NCBI RefSeq assembly: GCF_001053095.1
Contig: NZ_CGBP01000013.1
Coordinates: 57,186-121,185 of the forward strand
Direction: 5' to 3'
Origin: Yersinia similis
Lineage (GTDB): Bacteria; Pseudomonadota; Gammaproteobacteria; Enterobacterales; Enterobacteriaceae
DNA: 64,000 nucleotides
This document shows, one piece after another, positions 27,960 to 38,500 of the stretch. The notes below the pieces were generated by a model. The model was not told where the DNA came from. It worked only from the letters and a program-made list of their open reading frames with translations, and made no database searches. Position numbers and translations under genes: made by a program. Numbering within the stretch: the first letter of the stretch is position 1; every line of letters begins with the position of its first letter.

Positions 27960-28889
27960 TTACTTACTCGCTTCGCTAACGCGCTCAGCCTGGTCTAGGT
28001 TCTCTTTGGTGATCATTGTTGGCAAGAAATCTGCACCGGTGATCGCTTTTTGGTCACGGATATTCGCCACCAGTTGGCTCATGGCAGTTGTCACCGCATA
28101 ACCCGGACGTTGATCGGCCGTCACCGCCATCCACCCTTCACGCACACGTGCCAGCGCCTCCGGCACGGCATCGAAACCGGTCACCATGATTTCACCCGGT
28201 TTCATGCCATGACTCTGCAACGCTTCAATGGCACCCAGCGCCATATCATCATTGGCTGAGAGGATCACTTGTGGGGGCTTGGGCAGCGATGGGAGTACGC
28301 TTTCTATAATGCGCATCCCTTCTGAACGCATCCAGTTTCCTGTCTGATCGACCACGATACGATACTTGTCACCACCGGCTTTCAAGCTGTCGCGGATCCC
28401 TTTAGTTCGTTCGATATTGGAGGAGGATCCCGGTTGGCCGGTGAGTAGTACGATATCTGCACCGTTCGGGAACGTGGATTTCACATAGTTGGCAATGGCC
28501 TCGCCACCTTTATAATTATTTGCGCCAAAATGCGGCACTTTTTTCTCGCTCTCGACTGACCTATCCAGCGTAACCACCGGCAGTTTGGCCTGTTGAATTT
28601 CCTCTACGGCACTAGAAATGGCGTTGATGTCATTCGGCGAGACAATAAAACCCTGCGCGCCACGAGTGATGGCATTTTCCAGGTCAGCCACCTGTTTAGG
28701 CGAACTGCCCTGCCCATCCAGCACTTGTAACTTCACACCCAACGCTTTGGCCGTTTTCACCGCAGTGCGCTGCATATGTACTTCAAACGGCATCGCCATA
28801 TTCGGCGTACTAAAAACAATTTGTTCATTCTCGGCAAAGGCCGCCCCGGAAGTGAATGCGATGAGGACGGCGAGGATCAGCTTTTTCAT
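27960..28889 (-). CDS. Inositol ABC transporter periplasmic binding protein
   Basis: A 309-residue Peripla_BP_4 protein. The signal peptide MKKLILAVLIAFTSGAAFA ends in AFA. The mature part has the ribose-binding-protein pattern: GFIVSPNDINAIS, PVVTLDRSV, ILSANDDMALGAIEALQSHG and TGFDAVPEALA. First gene of the transporter set, with AAAGAGAG before its ATG. A 17-bp minisatellite occupies almost all of the space upstream, between it and iolG. Confidence 0.93.
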   Translation of the reverse strand: MKKLILAVLIAFTSGAAFAENEQIVFSTPNMAMPFEVHMQRTAVKTAKALGVKLQVLDGQGSSPKQVADLENAITRGAQGFIVSPNDINAISSAVEEIQQAKLPVVTLDRSVESEKKVPHFGANNYKGGEAIANYVKSTFPNGADIVLLTGQPGSSSNIERTKGIRDSLKAGGDKYRIVVDQTGNWMRSEGMRIIESVLPSLPKPPQVILSANDDMALGAIEALQSHGMKPGEIMVTGFDAVPEALARVREGWMAVTADQRPGYAVTTAMSQLVANIRDQKAITGADFLPTMITKENLDQAERVSEASK

Positions 28890-28906
28890 TGTTGTCTCTC
28901 TTTATC

Positions 28907-29038
28907 GTTGTAGGGTCGGTACGGTTGTAAGGTCGAGATGGTTGTAGAGTCGATATAGTTGTAAGGCCGATATAGCTGTAAGGTCGATATAGCTGTAAGG
29001 TCGGTATAAGCTGTAAGGCCGATATAGCTGTAAGGTCG
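28907..29038. repeat. 17-bp tandem repeat, about eight units
   Basis: Units of G(T/C)TGTAAGGTCGATATA: 28907, 28924, 28941, 28958, 28975, 28992 (18 bases, one extra A), 29010 and a partial one at 29027. It fills the gap between the iolG stop and the binding-protein gene, so copy number would alter the leader of the transporter part of the operon. This is a good candidate for a polymorphic typing locus. Confidence 0.93.
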
Positions 29039-29045
29039 TAAGAAT

Positions 29046-30032
29046 TTACAGGGAGATTTCACGCTGGTTATGCAACGACTCCAGCGCTTTATCGGCTAAA
29101 TACAACGCCCGCTCACCCTCTTCACCACCACATTCCGGTTGCGCATCGCCGCGTAAAACAGCGACAAAGTGTTCCCATTCCGCAGCATAGGCGGCTTGAT
29201 AACGTTGCAGGAAGAAATGCTCCGGTAACGCACGGGCCCCCCCCTTTTGGCCAAAGTGCTGCACCTGGTTTTCCAGGATATTGCCCACGCACAGCAACCC
29301 CTGCGAGCCGTGCAGCTCTAACCGCTGGTCGTAACCATAAGCCGAACGGCGGCTATTGACGATGGTCGCCATCGCGCCAGAGGCGTATTTCAGCACCACA
29401 AACGCGGTGTCGATATCGCCAGCCGCACCAATGGCGGGATCCACCAAATTACTCCCCTGAGCAAATACGGCAACTGGCTCTTCGCCCATGATGAAACACG
29501 CCATGTCAAAGTCGTGGATGGTCATATCACGGAACATACCGCCGGAAACGCGCACATATTCCACCGAGGGGGGCGAAGGGTCGCGGGAGATAATCAGTAG
29601 CGATTCCGGTTTACCAATGCGCCCTGCCAATACTTCGTTTTTGAGGTGCCGAAACTGTGGATCAAAGCGGCGGTTAAAACCGATAAACAGCGGCACCCCA
29701 TACTCTTTCACTACTTTTAGGCAATCCCGCACACGAGCAAGATCGAGATGGACCGGTTTTTCGCAGAAAATGGCTTTGCCATGTTTTGCTGCCAGCTCAA
29801 TCAAATCAGCGTGAGTATCAGTGGCGGAAGCGATCAGCACCGCGTGAACGTTCGGATCTGCCATGGCCTCATTCACACTCTGTTGGCGGGTCCGATACTG
29901 TGATACGAGGCGAGCTGCGTTTTCCTGATTGGGATCCACCACTGACCAGAGGGCAGTCTCTTGGTGGGCGGCTATATTGGCGGCATGAACCTGACCAATG
30001 CGGCCTGCGCCTAGTAAGACAATGTTAAACAT
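29046..30032 (-). CDS. iolG: myo-inositol 2-dehydrogenase
   Basis: A 328-residue Gfo/Idh/MocA enzyme that oxidises myo-inositol to scyllo-inosose with NAD, the entry step. N-terminal Rossmann motif IVLLGAGRIGQVHAANI; catalytic lysine in FCEKPVHLDL; DMTIHDFDMACFIMGEEPVA carries the substrate-binding Asp/His pair. It is upstream of the transporter genes on the same strand. A likely regulator-binding palindrome and a 19-bp repeat lie in the 406 bases upstream. Confidence 0.92.
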   Translation of the reverse strand: MFNIVLLGAGRIGQVHAANIAAHQETALWSVVDPNQENAARLVSQYRTRQQSVNEAMADPNVHAVLIASATDTHADLIELAAKHGKAIFCEKPVHLDLARVRDCLKVVKEYGVPLFIGFNRRFDPQFRHLKNEVLAGRIGKPESLLIISRDPSPPSVEYVRVSGGMFRDMTIHDFDMACFIMGEEPVAVFAQGSNLVDPAIGAAGDIDTAFVVLKYASGAMATIVNSRRSAYGYDQRLELHGSQGLLCVGNILENQVQHFGQKGGARALPEHFFLQRYQAAYAAEWEHFVAVLRGDAQPECGGEEGERALYLADKALESLHNQREISL

Positions 30033-30169
30033 AGCGGCTCCTACTCCTGATCTAGCGATATCTCGGTGGTCTGGTAATCCCCCCTAAAAACTGGGATACC
30101 CCGCGAAAGCATTGCTGCGGTATAACCTTTATTCAATCAAACATAACCTTCACCCAATAAAACATTCAT

Positions 30170-30190
30170 TTCATTTTAATTAAAAGTGAA
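30170..30190. promoter_or_regulatory. Candidate IolR operator upstream of iolG
   Basis: The core TTTTAATTAAAA (30174-30185) is a perfect palindrome flanked by TTCA and GTGAA, giving an extended imperfect symmetry. A near-identical palindrome, TTTTAAGTTAAAA, lies in the iolA-iolR gap. Sharing between the two iol control regions suggests a common regulator, most simply IolR. AT-richness means chance similarity cannot be excluded. Confidence 0.45.
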
Positions 30191-30305
30191 AATTACATTT
30201 TTGAGTGGGAGTTAACATTTTTTTAATAAAGTGAGTTAATTTTGCTATCACAATCACAACATTTTCTAAAGCCAACCCTATTACCTGAAATCAACAGCTT
30301 CTTCT

Positions 30306-30410
30306 GCAACTAACCCCATTTTTTGCAGCCAACTCTATCTTCTGCAGCCAACTCTATCTTCTGCAGCCAACCCTATCTTCTGCAGCCAACCCTATCTTCT
30401 GCAACCAACA
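30306..30410. repeat. 19-bp tandem repeat, about 5.5 units
   Basis: Units GCAGCCAA(C/T)CCTATCTTCT-like start at 30306, 30325, 30344, 30363, 30382 and partly 30401, exactly 19 bases apart; the first unit is degenerate. It lies between iolD's stop and the iolG promoter region. Nothing else is seen in this 406-base gap apart from the palindrome at 30170. Confidence 0.92.
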
Positions 30411-30438
30411 ACGAATGAGCAGGCAGGATAACGGGGGG

Positions 30439-32385
30439 TTAGTACTGACGGGCACGTTTTACCTTCATCCGAGTTCGCTCTGCGGCCTGCTGTACTGCGG
30501 GTGAACGGGCAATTTGTGCATCGCCAGTGCGCCACCAAGATGCATAATCGTGTGTCATGCTTTTCGGCAAGACTTTAATATCCAGTAGCACCGGCCCCGG
30601 ATGATCGCGGGATTCTGCCAATGCCGCTAGCAGGCTTGGTTCATCGTGCACCCGCCAGGCGCGGCAACCATAACTTTCGGCGTTTTGTGCGAAATCAACG
30701 CGAATCAACGGGCCATCAAGTTGCCCCGAATCCGGGTTACGGTGGCGACTCTCAGTGCAAAAACTGCCCATCCCGTGCCCCATTTGCAGGTTGTTGATAC
30801 AGCCAAATCCGGCGTTATCAAACAGCAGGACGGTAATTTTTAGCTCCTCTTGTACCGCCGTGTGCAGCTCGGAATGCAGCATCATATAGGAGCCATCACC
30901 CACCATGGCGTACACCGGTTGATGTGGCATCGCAATTTTCGCCCCGATGGCGGCAGCGATTTCATAGCCCATGCATGAATAACCGTATTCAAGATGATAG
31001 GTGTCCGCCGTTTTTACCTGCCACAGACGCTGTAAATCCCCCGGCAGAGACCCCGCCGCTCCCACGACAATGGCATCGTCTTCAATATGCTGGTTGATAA
31101 GCCCAAGTACCCGAGTCTGGGTCAGTGTGGTATTGAGCACCTCGGCGTATTCTTGTAGAGAATCATCAAGATGACCGGCCACTTCTGGCACCTCATCAGG
31201 CCGCCAGGTGCGCGACCAGAGCCGTTGACATTCGTCACGCCACGCTGCTTTTGCCTCAATGATATCGTCCTGCCAAGCGGTGCGATAACCTGTCAGCCCT
31301 TCGGTTAATGCCTCAAGCCCCACCCGCGCATCGGCAATCAGGGCCGTGGCATCCAGTTTAAGCGCATCGAATTCCGCCACGTTAAGCAGCAAAAATGCTA
31401 CCTCCGGGTTAGAAAATAGTGCTTTGGAACCCGTAGTGAAATCGGTGAGCCGGGTACCGATACCGATCACCAGATCAGCCTGTGGGGCTAACCGGTTCGC
31501 TGCCAACCCGCCGGTGACACCAACCCCCCCCAAATTGAGTGGGTGATCACTTGGCAGCGCCCCTTTACCCGCTTGAGTTTCAGTAAAGGGTAATTGAGCG
31601 CTTTCCACAAACGCACGAAACGCCTCATGCGCGCCCGAATAACGCACGCCGCCGCCACACACCACCAGCGGGCGGCGTTTACGGGTGATTAAGTTGAGCG
31701 CATCGGAAAGCCTGTGCACATCTGGTGGACGGCGCTCGATACGGTGCACCCGGCGCTCAAAGAAGCTCGCTGGGTAATCCCACGCTTCGCCCTGCACATC
31801 CTGAGGCAGACAAAGGGTCACCGCGCCGGTATCCGCCGGGTCAGTCAGCACTCGCATGGCACTCAGCATGGCGCTCATCAATTGCTCTGGGCGATTAATA
31901 CGATCCCAGTAACGTGATACCGGGCGGAAGCAATCGTTGGTGCTGATACTGAGGTCGTGATACTGCTCGATCTGCTGTAATACCGGGTCAGGCTGACGGC
32001 TGGCGTAGATATCCCCCGGCAACAGCAGTAGCGGAATGCGGTTTGCCGTGGCGGTGGCCGCTGCGGTGACCATATTGGCGGCTCCCGGCCCGATAGACGA
32101 ACTGACGGCATAGATACGCTGACGGCGATACTGTTTCGCAAAACCAATCGCCATATGCGCCATGCCCTGTTCGTTACAGCCCTGATACACCTGTAAATGG
32201 CCCGGATTTTCTTCCAGAGCCTGGCCAATACCGAGTACATTGCCGTGCCCGAAAATCGTCATCACGCCGTGGACAAACGGTACCTCTTGACCATCAACTG
32301 CCACATATTGCTGATTAAGAAACCTGACCAGCGCCTGTGCCATGGTCATGCGTACTGTTTTCATCGTCATGTTTATGGTGCTCAT
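30439..32385 (-). CDS. iolD: 3D-(3,5/4)-trihydroxycyclohexane-1,2-dione hydrolase
   Basis: A 648-residue thiamine-diphosphate enzyme that opens the ring of the inositol-derived dione to give 5-deoxy-glucuronate. The ThDP motif begins [20 protein letters not shown] and ends at the Asn of LLFDN. The catalytic glutamate region [20 protein letters not shown] lies near residue 65. The FAD/nucleotide-like middle domain follows [13 protein letters not shown]. Only 13 bases separate it from iolA, so the two are co-translated. Confidence 0.95.
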   Translation of the reverse strand: MSTINMTMKTVRMTMAQALVRFLNQQYVAVDGQEVPFVHGVMTIFGHGNVLGIGQALEENPGHLQVYQGCNEQGMAHMAIGFAKQYRRQRIYAVSSSIGPGAANMVTAAATATANRIPLLLLPGDIYASRQPDPVLQQIEQYHDLSISTNDCFRPVSRYWDRINRPEQLMSAMLSAMRVLTDPADTGAVTLCLPQDVQGEAWDYPASFFERRVHRIERRPPDVHRLSDALNLITRKRRPLVVCGGGVRYSGAHEAFRAFVESAQLPFTETQAGKGALPSDHPLNLGGVGVTGGLAANRLAPQADLVIGIGTRLTDFTTGSKALFSNPEVAFLLLNVAEFDALKLDATALIADARVGLEALTEGLTGYRTAWQDDIIEAKAAWRDECQRLWSRTWRPDEVPEVAGHLDDSLQEYAEVLNTTLTQTRVLGLINQHIEDDAIVVGAAGSLPGDLQRLWQVKTADTYHLEYGYSCMGYEIAAAIGAKIAMPHQPVYAMVGDGSYMMLHSELHTAVQEELKITVLLFDNAGFGCINNLQMGHGMGSFCTESRHRNPDSGQLDGPLIRVDFAQNAESYGCRAWRVHDEPSLLAALAESRDHPGPVLLDIKVLPKSMTHDYASWWRTGDAQIARSPAVQQAAERTRMKVKRARQY

Positions 32386-32398
32386 GCGGCCTCTCCCT

Positions 32399-33925
32399 TC
32401 AACCGAGTGTCGGCATAGAGAATGCCGCCCCCTGATCGTGTTGTGCTTCTGGCCAACGGGCGGTGATAGTTTTCATCCGCGTGTAGAAGCGCACCCCGTC
32501 ATTGCCATGCACGTTAAGCGGCCCGAAAATCGAACGTTTCCAGCCGCCGAAGCTATGAAACGCCACCGGTACCGGGATAGGCACGTTGACGCCGACCATC
32601 CCCACCTGTACCGCTTCACAGAAGCGGCGTGCGGTACCCCCATCGCGGGTGAAAATGGCCGTGCCATTACCATATTCATGACGGTTGATCAGATCTACCG
32701 CACTGCGATAATCCGCGAGACGTACCACAGAAAGGACCGGACCGAAAATCTCTTCTTGATAAATGGTCATGGCCGGGGTGACATGATCGAACAACGTTGG
32801 GCCGACAAAATACCCTTGCTCATGGCCTGCCACCTTCAAACCACGGCCATCGATGCGCAACGTTGCCTTCTGAGCCACGCCGCTGTCGATATACCCCAAT
32901 ACCTTCGCGCGGTGTGGCGCAGAAATCAGCGGCCCCATGTCGTTTTCTGGCTCCTGCGCCAGACCCGGACCAACACGTAACGTGCTAATTTGCTGTTCCA
33001 GCCGCGCACAGAGGTTATCTGCCGTTTCATCCCCCACCGCCAACACCACCGAGAGCGCCATACAGCGTTCCCCTGCCGCGCCGTAAGCCGCGCCCATAAT
33101 GGCGCTAGCCGCCATGTCCATATCGGCGTCCGGCATCAAAATGCAGTGGTTTTTAGCCCCGCCCAGTGCCTGACAGCGTTTTCCGTGGGCCGATGCGGTC
33201 TGGTAGATATATTCAGCAATCGGCGTAGAACCGACAAAGCTGACTGCCTGCACTCGCGGATCGGTCAACAGCACGTCCACCGCGGTTTTATCACCCTGTA
33301 CGACGTTAAATACACCGTCTGGTAGCCCGGAATCGGTTAAAAGTTGTGCCAGCCGCACAGCCAGCGACGGATCCTTTTCGGAGGGTTTCAGTACAAAAGT
33401 ATTCCCGGTCGCCAGGGCTATCGGGAACATCCACATCGGTACCATCGCGGGGAAATTAAAGGGCGTAATCCCCACGCACACCCCCAACGGCTGCATCAGG
33501 GAGTGATTGTCCACGCCAGTGCCAACATTGGCTGAGTGTTCGCCTTTTTGTAGGTGCGGAATGCCACAGGCGAATTCCACCACTTCCAGACCACGGGTTA
33601 GCTCCCCCACGGCATCGGAATACACTTTTCCATGCTCCTCGCTGATAAGCTGTGCCAGCGCGCCCAAATGCTGCTCCAGCAAACTTTTAAAGCGGAACAT
33701 CACACGCGCTCGTTTGAGTGGCGATTGACGCGACCAACTTGTGAACGCCTGTTGCGCCGCCGCGATGGCCTGCTCAGTCTCCTGCGCAGTGCTCATCATC
33801 ACCTGACGGATAGGTTCGCCAGTGGCTGGGTTGAAGATTGCCTGAGTGCGCAGGCTACCGCTGGTAGCACCATTGCCGCGACTAAAGACACATTTACCAT
33901 TAATAAAATTCGCTACCGTCTCCAT
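32399..33925 (-). CDS. iolA: CoA-acylating methylmalonate/malonate-semialdehyde dehydrogenase
   Basis: A 508-residue aldehyde dehydrogenase that converts malonate semialdehyde to acetyl-CoA, the last inositol step, or methylmalonate semialdehyde to propionyl-CoA. It has [20 protein letters not shown] in the cofactor fold and the catalytic cysteine in [14 protein letters not shown]. The overall match is to MmsA/IolA. It is first in the minus-strand iol operon and divergent from iolR. Confidence 0.95.
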   Translation of the reverse strand: METVANFINGKCVFSRGNGATSGSLRTQAIFNPATGEPIRQVMMSTAQETEQAIAAAQQAFTSWSRQSPLKRARVMFRFKSLLEQHLGALAQLISEEHGKVYSDAVGELTRGLEVVEFACGIPHLQKGEHSANVGTGVDNHSLMQPLGVCVGITPFNFPAMVPMWMFPIALATGNTFVLKPSEKDPSLAVRLAQLLTDSGLPDGVFNVVQGDKTAVDVLLTDPRVQAVSFVGSTPIAEYIYQTASAHGKRCQALGGAKNHCILMPDADMDMAASAIMGAAYGAAGERCMALSVVLAVGDETADNLCARLEQQISTLRVGPGLAQEPENDMGPLISAPHRAKVLGYIDSGVAQKATLRIDGRGLKVAGHEQGYFVGPTLFDHVTPAMTIYQEEIFGPVLSVVRLADYRSAVDLINRHEYGNGTAIFTRDGGTARRFCEAVQVGMVGVNVPIPVPVAFHSFGGWKRSIFGPLNVHGNDGVRFYTRMKTITARWPEAQHDQGAAFSMPTLG

Positions 33926-33971
33926 TTTGGCCCCTCGCTGTTAAAAGGTGACTGATACCTGGATACTGTAT

Positions 33972-34014
33972 ATAAAACAAATGTTCTATTTTAAGTTAAA
34001 ATAAAACAAATGTT
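33972..34014. promoter_or_regulatory. Candidate operator region between iolA and iolR
   Basis: ATAAAACAAATGTT occurs twice (33972-33985 and 34001-34014), 29 bases apart, in the same orientation. Between them lies TATTTTAAGTTAAAATA (33987-34003), a palindrome with eight-base perfect arms. The position, 50-90 bases upstream of iolA's start and 220 upstream of the RpiR gene, suits control of both. The palindrome core recurs near 30174. Confidence 0.55.
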
Positions 34015-34071
34015 GGATATTGTGATCAATAATGGATTTTTATGTTAACAAGCTGCATGGCTGGCAATGAT

Positions 34072-34113
34072 TGAGGTATTAGATGACTGAAGTATTAGAT
34101 GACTGAAGTATTA
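34072..34113. repeat. 16-bp tandem repeat, 2.6 units
   Basis: TGA(A/G)GTATTAGATGAC starts at 34072 and 34088, with a partial third unit at 34104. It is in the leader of the iolR-like gene, about 120 bases before its start. Confidence 0.85.
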
Positions 34114-34233
34114 AAGGCCGTTATCGTCCCCATTCTCCCGGAGCGTCTGTTTCATTTGGTGGGTGGTCTGAGTGACAGGCGTTTAAAAACAGCCGTTGAG
34201 CGATTACAATCATAATCATGTATTAAGGGAGAA

Positions 34234-35091
34234 ATGATGACTACAGCAAGCAATCTGAGTGAACTACAGCAGCAGATCCGTGATCGCTACGACAAACTGA
34301 GTAAGCGGCTCCAGCAGGTCTCCCGCTATGTGTTGGACAATACCAACAGCGTGGCATTTGACACCGTCGCCGTCATTGCCGAACGCGCAGACGTTCCTCC
34401 GTCAACCTTAATCCGTTTTGCTAACGCCTTTGATTTCAGCGGGTTCAACGAGATGAAACAACTGTTTCGTATGAATCTGGTGGAAGAGACCGCGAGTTAT
34501 ACTGATCGGGCACGGCTGTTTCGCGCAATGGAAAGCGAAGCCGTGCCGGAAACGCCACTCGGTATCCTGCAAGAGTTTGCCCGATCCAATGCTCAGGCAC
34601 TACAGCAGTTGGCGGCACGTACTGAACCAGAGATGCTGCAACGCGCGGTGGAACTGCTTGCTCAGGCCGATACCATTTATGTGGTGGGTCTGCGCCGCTC
34701 GTTCAGCGTGGCCGCCTATCTGACCTACGCACTCAGCCATTTGGAATGTCGCCCGGTGCAACTTAATGGCCTCGGGGGGATGTTGCGCGAGCAGGTGAAC
34801 AGCATTAAAGCCCGCGATATCGTGGTTTCTATCAGTTTCTCACCCTACGCCGAGGAGACCGTGATGGTCAGTGAAATGGCCGCCAACGCTGGTGCTCGGC
34901 AGATTGTCATTACCGACAGCCAGATAAGCCCACTCGCCACTTTCAGCGATCTCTGTTTTGTGGTGAAAGAGGCTCAGGTAGATGCCTTCCGATCTCAATC
35001 AGCCACGCTCTGCCTGGTACAGTCTCTGGTCGTGGCGTTGGCCTACTTGCAGGAGGCTCAGGCCGGGGCCGCGCTGGCGCACAGACAGTGA
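34234..35091 (+). CDS. iolR: RpiR/MurR-family transcriptional regulator of the iol cluster
   Basis: A 285-residue regulator. Residues about 12-85 form the HTH_6 domain (SKRLQQVSRYVLDNTNSVAF, then ADVPPSTLIRFANAFDFSGF), and about 125-260 a SIS sugar-phosphate-binding domain (ADTIYVVGLRRSFSVA, VVSISFSPYAEETV). It is divergent from iolA. RpiR-type IolR proteins repress inositol genes and are released by a pathway intermediate; the symbol is given by context. The start follows AAGGGAGAA and has tandem ATG codons. Confidence 0.88.
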   Translation: MMTTASNLSELQQQIRDRYDKLSKRLQQVSRYVLDNTNSVAFDTVAVIAERADVPPSTLIRFANAFDFSGFNEMKQLFRMNLVEETASYTDRARLFRAMESEAVPETPLGILQEFARSNAQALQQLAARTEPEMLQRAVELLAQADTIYVVGLRRSFSVAAYLTYALSHLECRPVQLNGLGGMLREQVNSIKARDIVVSISFSPYAEETVMVSEMAANAGARQIVITDSQISPLATFSDLCFVVKEAQVDAFRSQSATLCLVQSLVVALAYLQEAQAGAALAHRQ

Positions 35092-35573
35092 CCCTATATA
35101 AGCTGCCTGTGCGGCAGTGAACATTTCCCTATATTCTTTATGTGAATAAGCGAAGCCCCCTCATGAGTTATTATTATGATCTTTATCATCTGTTGTACTA
35201 ACCCCCTGAAACACTCTCAGGGCATTACTCTGCCATAGCTTCGTTTTAGGGTTCAGGTCAATGGGATCATTAGGTAAATTGGGTCATTAGGTAAATTAAA
35301 AAAGAATATTGGCGTGCTCTAGTGGGATCCCAGTGACGGGGATGAGAAAAATCCCACACCAACGTCTGAAATATCCTAATTAATGCGCGTTTTATCTGAA
35401 TTATTATATATTGGATCAATAAGAAACCTTTTACCATTAGCCCCTCCCCCCTATTTCGCCTATTATCCCTGATAAAATATAACCTGAATGGGGAAACTGT
35501 GACTTATCCGTCCGCGGACAGTAACTAACCTCTTGGGTTGTTGTGCTGTCTGGTGTTTAAAGGATTATTATCT
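35092..35573. other. Intergenic region with a short direct repeat
   Basis: About 480 bases after iolR. It contains two copies of GG(A/G)TCATTAGGTAAATT at 35264-35280 and 35281-35297, exactly abutting. AT-rich sequence near 35400-35410 (ATTATATATTGG) may be a promoter for the macroglobulin gene. No gene was found. Confidence 0.6.
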
Positions 35574-38500
35574 ATGGATTTGTTGAGGTTTCTGCTGATC
35601 TCCCCCTTTGCCCTTATCAAGGGACTCTATCGGTTAAGCGCTTATCTTTTACGGTTAGTGGGCCGCCTATTGCGCCCAGTCGTCGGTAACCTGAATTGGC
35701 GCGCGCCACAATGGATGACGAAAACCGCCAACGGGCTACACTGTGCCTTCAACCGTTCAGAGCAATGGGTCGCTAAGCATCCCAAAGGGATCAGTGCGGC
35801 AATAGTGCTGTTGATGGTTGCCGCCAGCGCCGCATTCTATGGCTATCACTGGTATCTTAATCGGCCTCAACCGATTGAACCGGCACCGATGGTTTATCAG
35901 GAAACCAGTATCAGAGTCTCGGCACCAAGAACGGTTAACTATCAGGCGCAAAAACCAGAAACCCAGCCGCTTATCCTTAATTTTATGCATTCAGCCGCAC
36001 CTATCACCGCGATGGGCCAGGTAGTCGATCAGGGCATCTCATTAACCCCGGCTATGGAGGGGGAATGGAAATGGGCGGCTGAACGCACGTTAGTGTTTAC
36101 TCCCAAAAAAGCCTGGCCGATGGGCGCTAACTATCAAATTACGATCGATGCAGAAAAACTTTTAGCACCGCAGATTAAGCTTAATCAGACCGAACTCAAT
36201 TTCACAACGCCAGCTTTTGCTTATCAATTAGAAAAAGCAGAATATTATCAGGATCCGCAAGAGGCCCAAAAACGCAGCACTATTTTCCATGTGCAATTTA
36301 ACGCCCCGGTTGATGTTGCCAGCTTTGAAAAACAGATCCTATTGGGATTGGTCGAAGGTAAATCCAAGTCAGAGAAGAAACTTAATTTCTCCGTCATTTA
36401 TGACGAGAAAAAGCTTAATGCCTGGATACATTCACAACCCTTGATGCCAATGGATAAAGGCGGTTCGGTCCATCTATCGATTAATAAAGGGGTGAATGCC
36501 AGTGTTGCCGCCACGCCTACGACACAGGCGCAGAATAAATGGGTATCCGTCCCCAACCTATATAGCCTGGCGGTTAACAGCATCAATGCCACGTTGGTAG
36601 AGTCTGATAACAATAATGGTGAGCGGGCCTTAATTATTGCTATCAGCGACGCGGTTAAAGATAAAGAGATCAAAAATGCGGTCAAAGCCTGGTTACTGCC
36701 GCAACATAATTTTCAAGCTAAAGAGAGCGCCAAAACATCAACCGATTTCTATCCTTGGGATATGGATGATATTGACGATAATCTGCTGCAACAATCAACG
36801 CCGCTGGCGCTGACCCTCAATGAGGCCGAACAAGAGTATCAGCCAATATTCAGCTTTAAGTTTGATGCCCCTTCCTATCGCACACTGCTGATCGAGGTTA
36901 ACAATAGCCTGACATCGGTGGGCGGTTATAAAATGCCGGAAAAAATCTACCAAATAGTTAGGGTTCCCGATTACCCTAAGACGCTGCGCTTTATGTCACA
37001 AGGCTCGTTATTATCGATGCAGGGTGATAAGCAGATCAGCGTCGCCGCCCGTAATATGACCGGCATGAAGCTGGATATTAAGCGGGTTATTCCTAGCCAG
37101 TTACAACATATTGTGTCATTTAAAAGCAGCGAATATTCATCAGCTCACTTTAACCGCTTGGGTGACGAATACTTTACTGAACACTTCCAGTACCAAACCG
37201 CGCTGAATAATGACAATCCCGGTGAGATCAATTATCAAGGGGTCGATCTGTCCCGTTATCTTGCAAATAATCCGAGTGCTCGGCGCGGGGTGTTCTTACT
37301 CACCCTGTCAGCTTGGGATCCGGAGAAAAGGGATAATCAGCAATACAGCGGGGAAGAATACGACGAAGAACAGGATCAAGAATGGGTCGGCGATTCACGC
37401 TTTGTGGTGATCACGGACTTAGGCATTATCACCAAGCAATCGCAGGATAGATCCCGTGATGTGTTCGTGCAATCCATTCACTCGGGTCTGCCCGCCGCCG
37501 ATGCCAAAGTCTCCGTGGTGGCAAAAAATGGTGTGGTCTTACTGAGCCAATTCACTGATAGCAAGGGGCATGTCCATTTTCCTGCACTGGACGCCTTTAA
37601 AAATGAGCGCCAACCGGTCATGTTCCTGGTGGAAAAAGAAGGGGATGTCTCCTTCCTGCCCACCCGTGCCACCTATGACCGTAACCTTGATTTCTCACGT
37701 TTTGATATTGATGGCGAAGAGACACCGTCCGACCCGCGGACACTGAGCAGCTATCTGTTTTCTGACCGGGGAGTGTATCGCCCAGGCGACCGTTTCAATA
37801 TCGGTCTGATCACCCGGACCGCCAACTGGGCTACCGCACTCGATGGCGTTCCCCTGCGGGCGGAGATCCGTGACCCACGTGATACCTTGATGAGTACCCT
37901 GCCGATAACCTTGGACAGCAGTGGTTTCAATGAGCTCAGCTATACGACCGGTGAAAACTCACCTACCGGTGAATGGAACGTCTATCTCTATCTGGTTGGT
38001 AAGAATAATGAAACGTCGATGTTGCTGGGGCACACCACCGTAAATGTTAAAGAGTTCGAGCCAGATCGCTTAAAAGTGCAACTGCAACTGACGCCAGAAC
38101 GTCAACAAGGTTGGGTCAAACCGCAGGAGCTGCAAGCCAATATCAATGTGCAAAATTTATTCGGTACACCAGCACAGGAGCGCCGTGTCACCTCTAGACT
38201 GATCTTGCGGCCAATGTACCCCAGCTTTGCCCCGTTCCCTGATTACCTGTTCTATGAGAACCGTCATAACAGCGATGGTTTTGAGACTGAACTGGAAGAA
38301 CAAACGACCGATCTACAGGGGATGGCAACCATCCCATTGGATCTGAAATCCTATGCTGACGCCACCTATCAACTGCAATTGCTGTCGGAAGCCTTTGAAG
38401 CGGGTGGAGGCCGTTCCGTGGCCGCGACTGCGCGGGTTCTGGTTTCACCTTACGACTCTCTGGTTGGGGTGAAAGCCGATGGCGATCTGAGTTATATCAA

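Noticed and set aside
28907..29038. The 17-bp repeat as a CRISPR-like array
   Set aside because: Units abut directly with no spacers, so it is a minisatellite.
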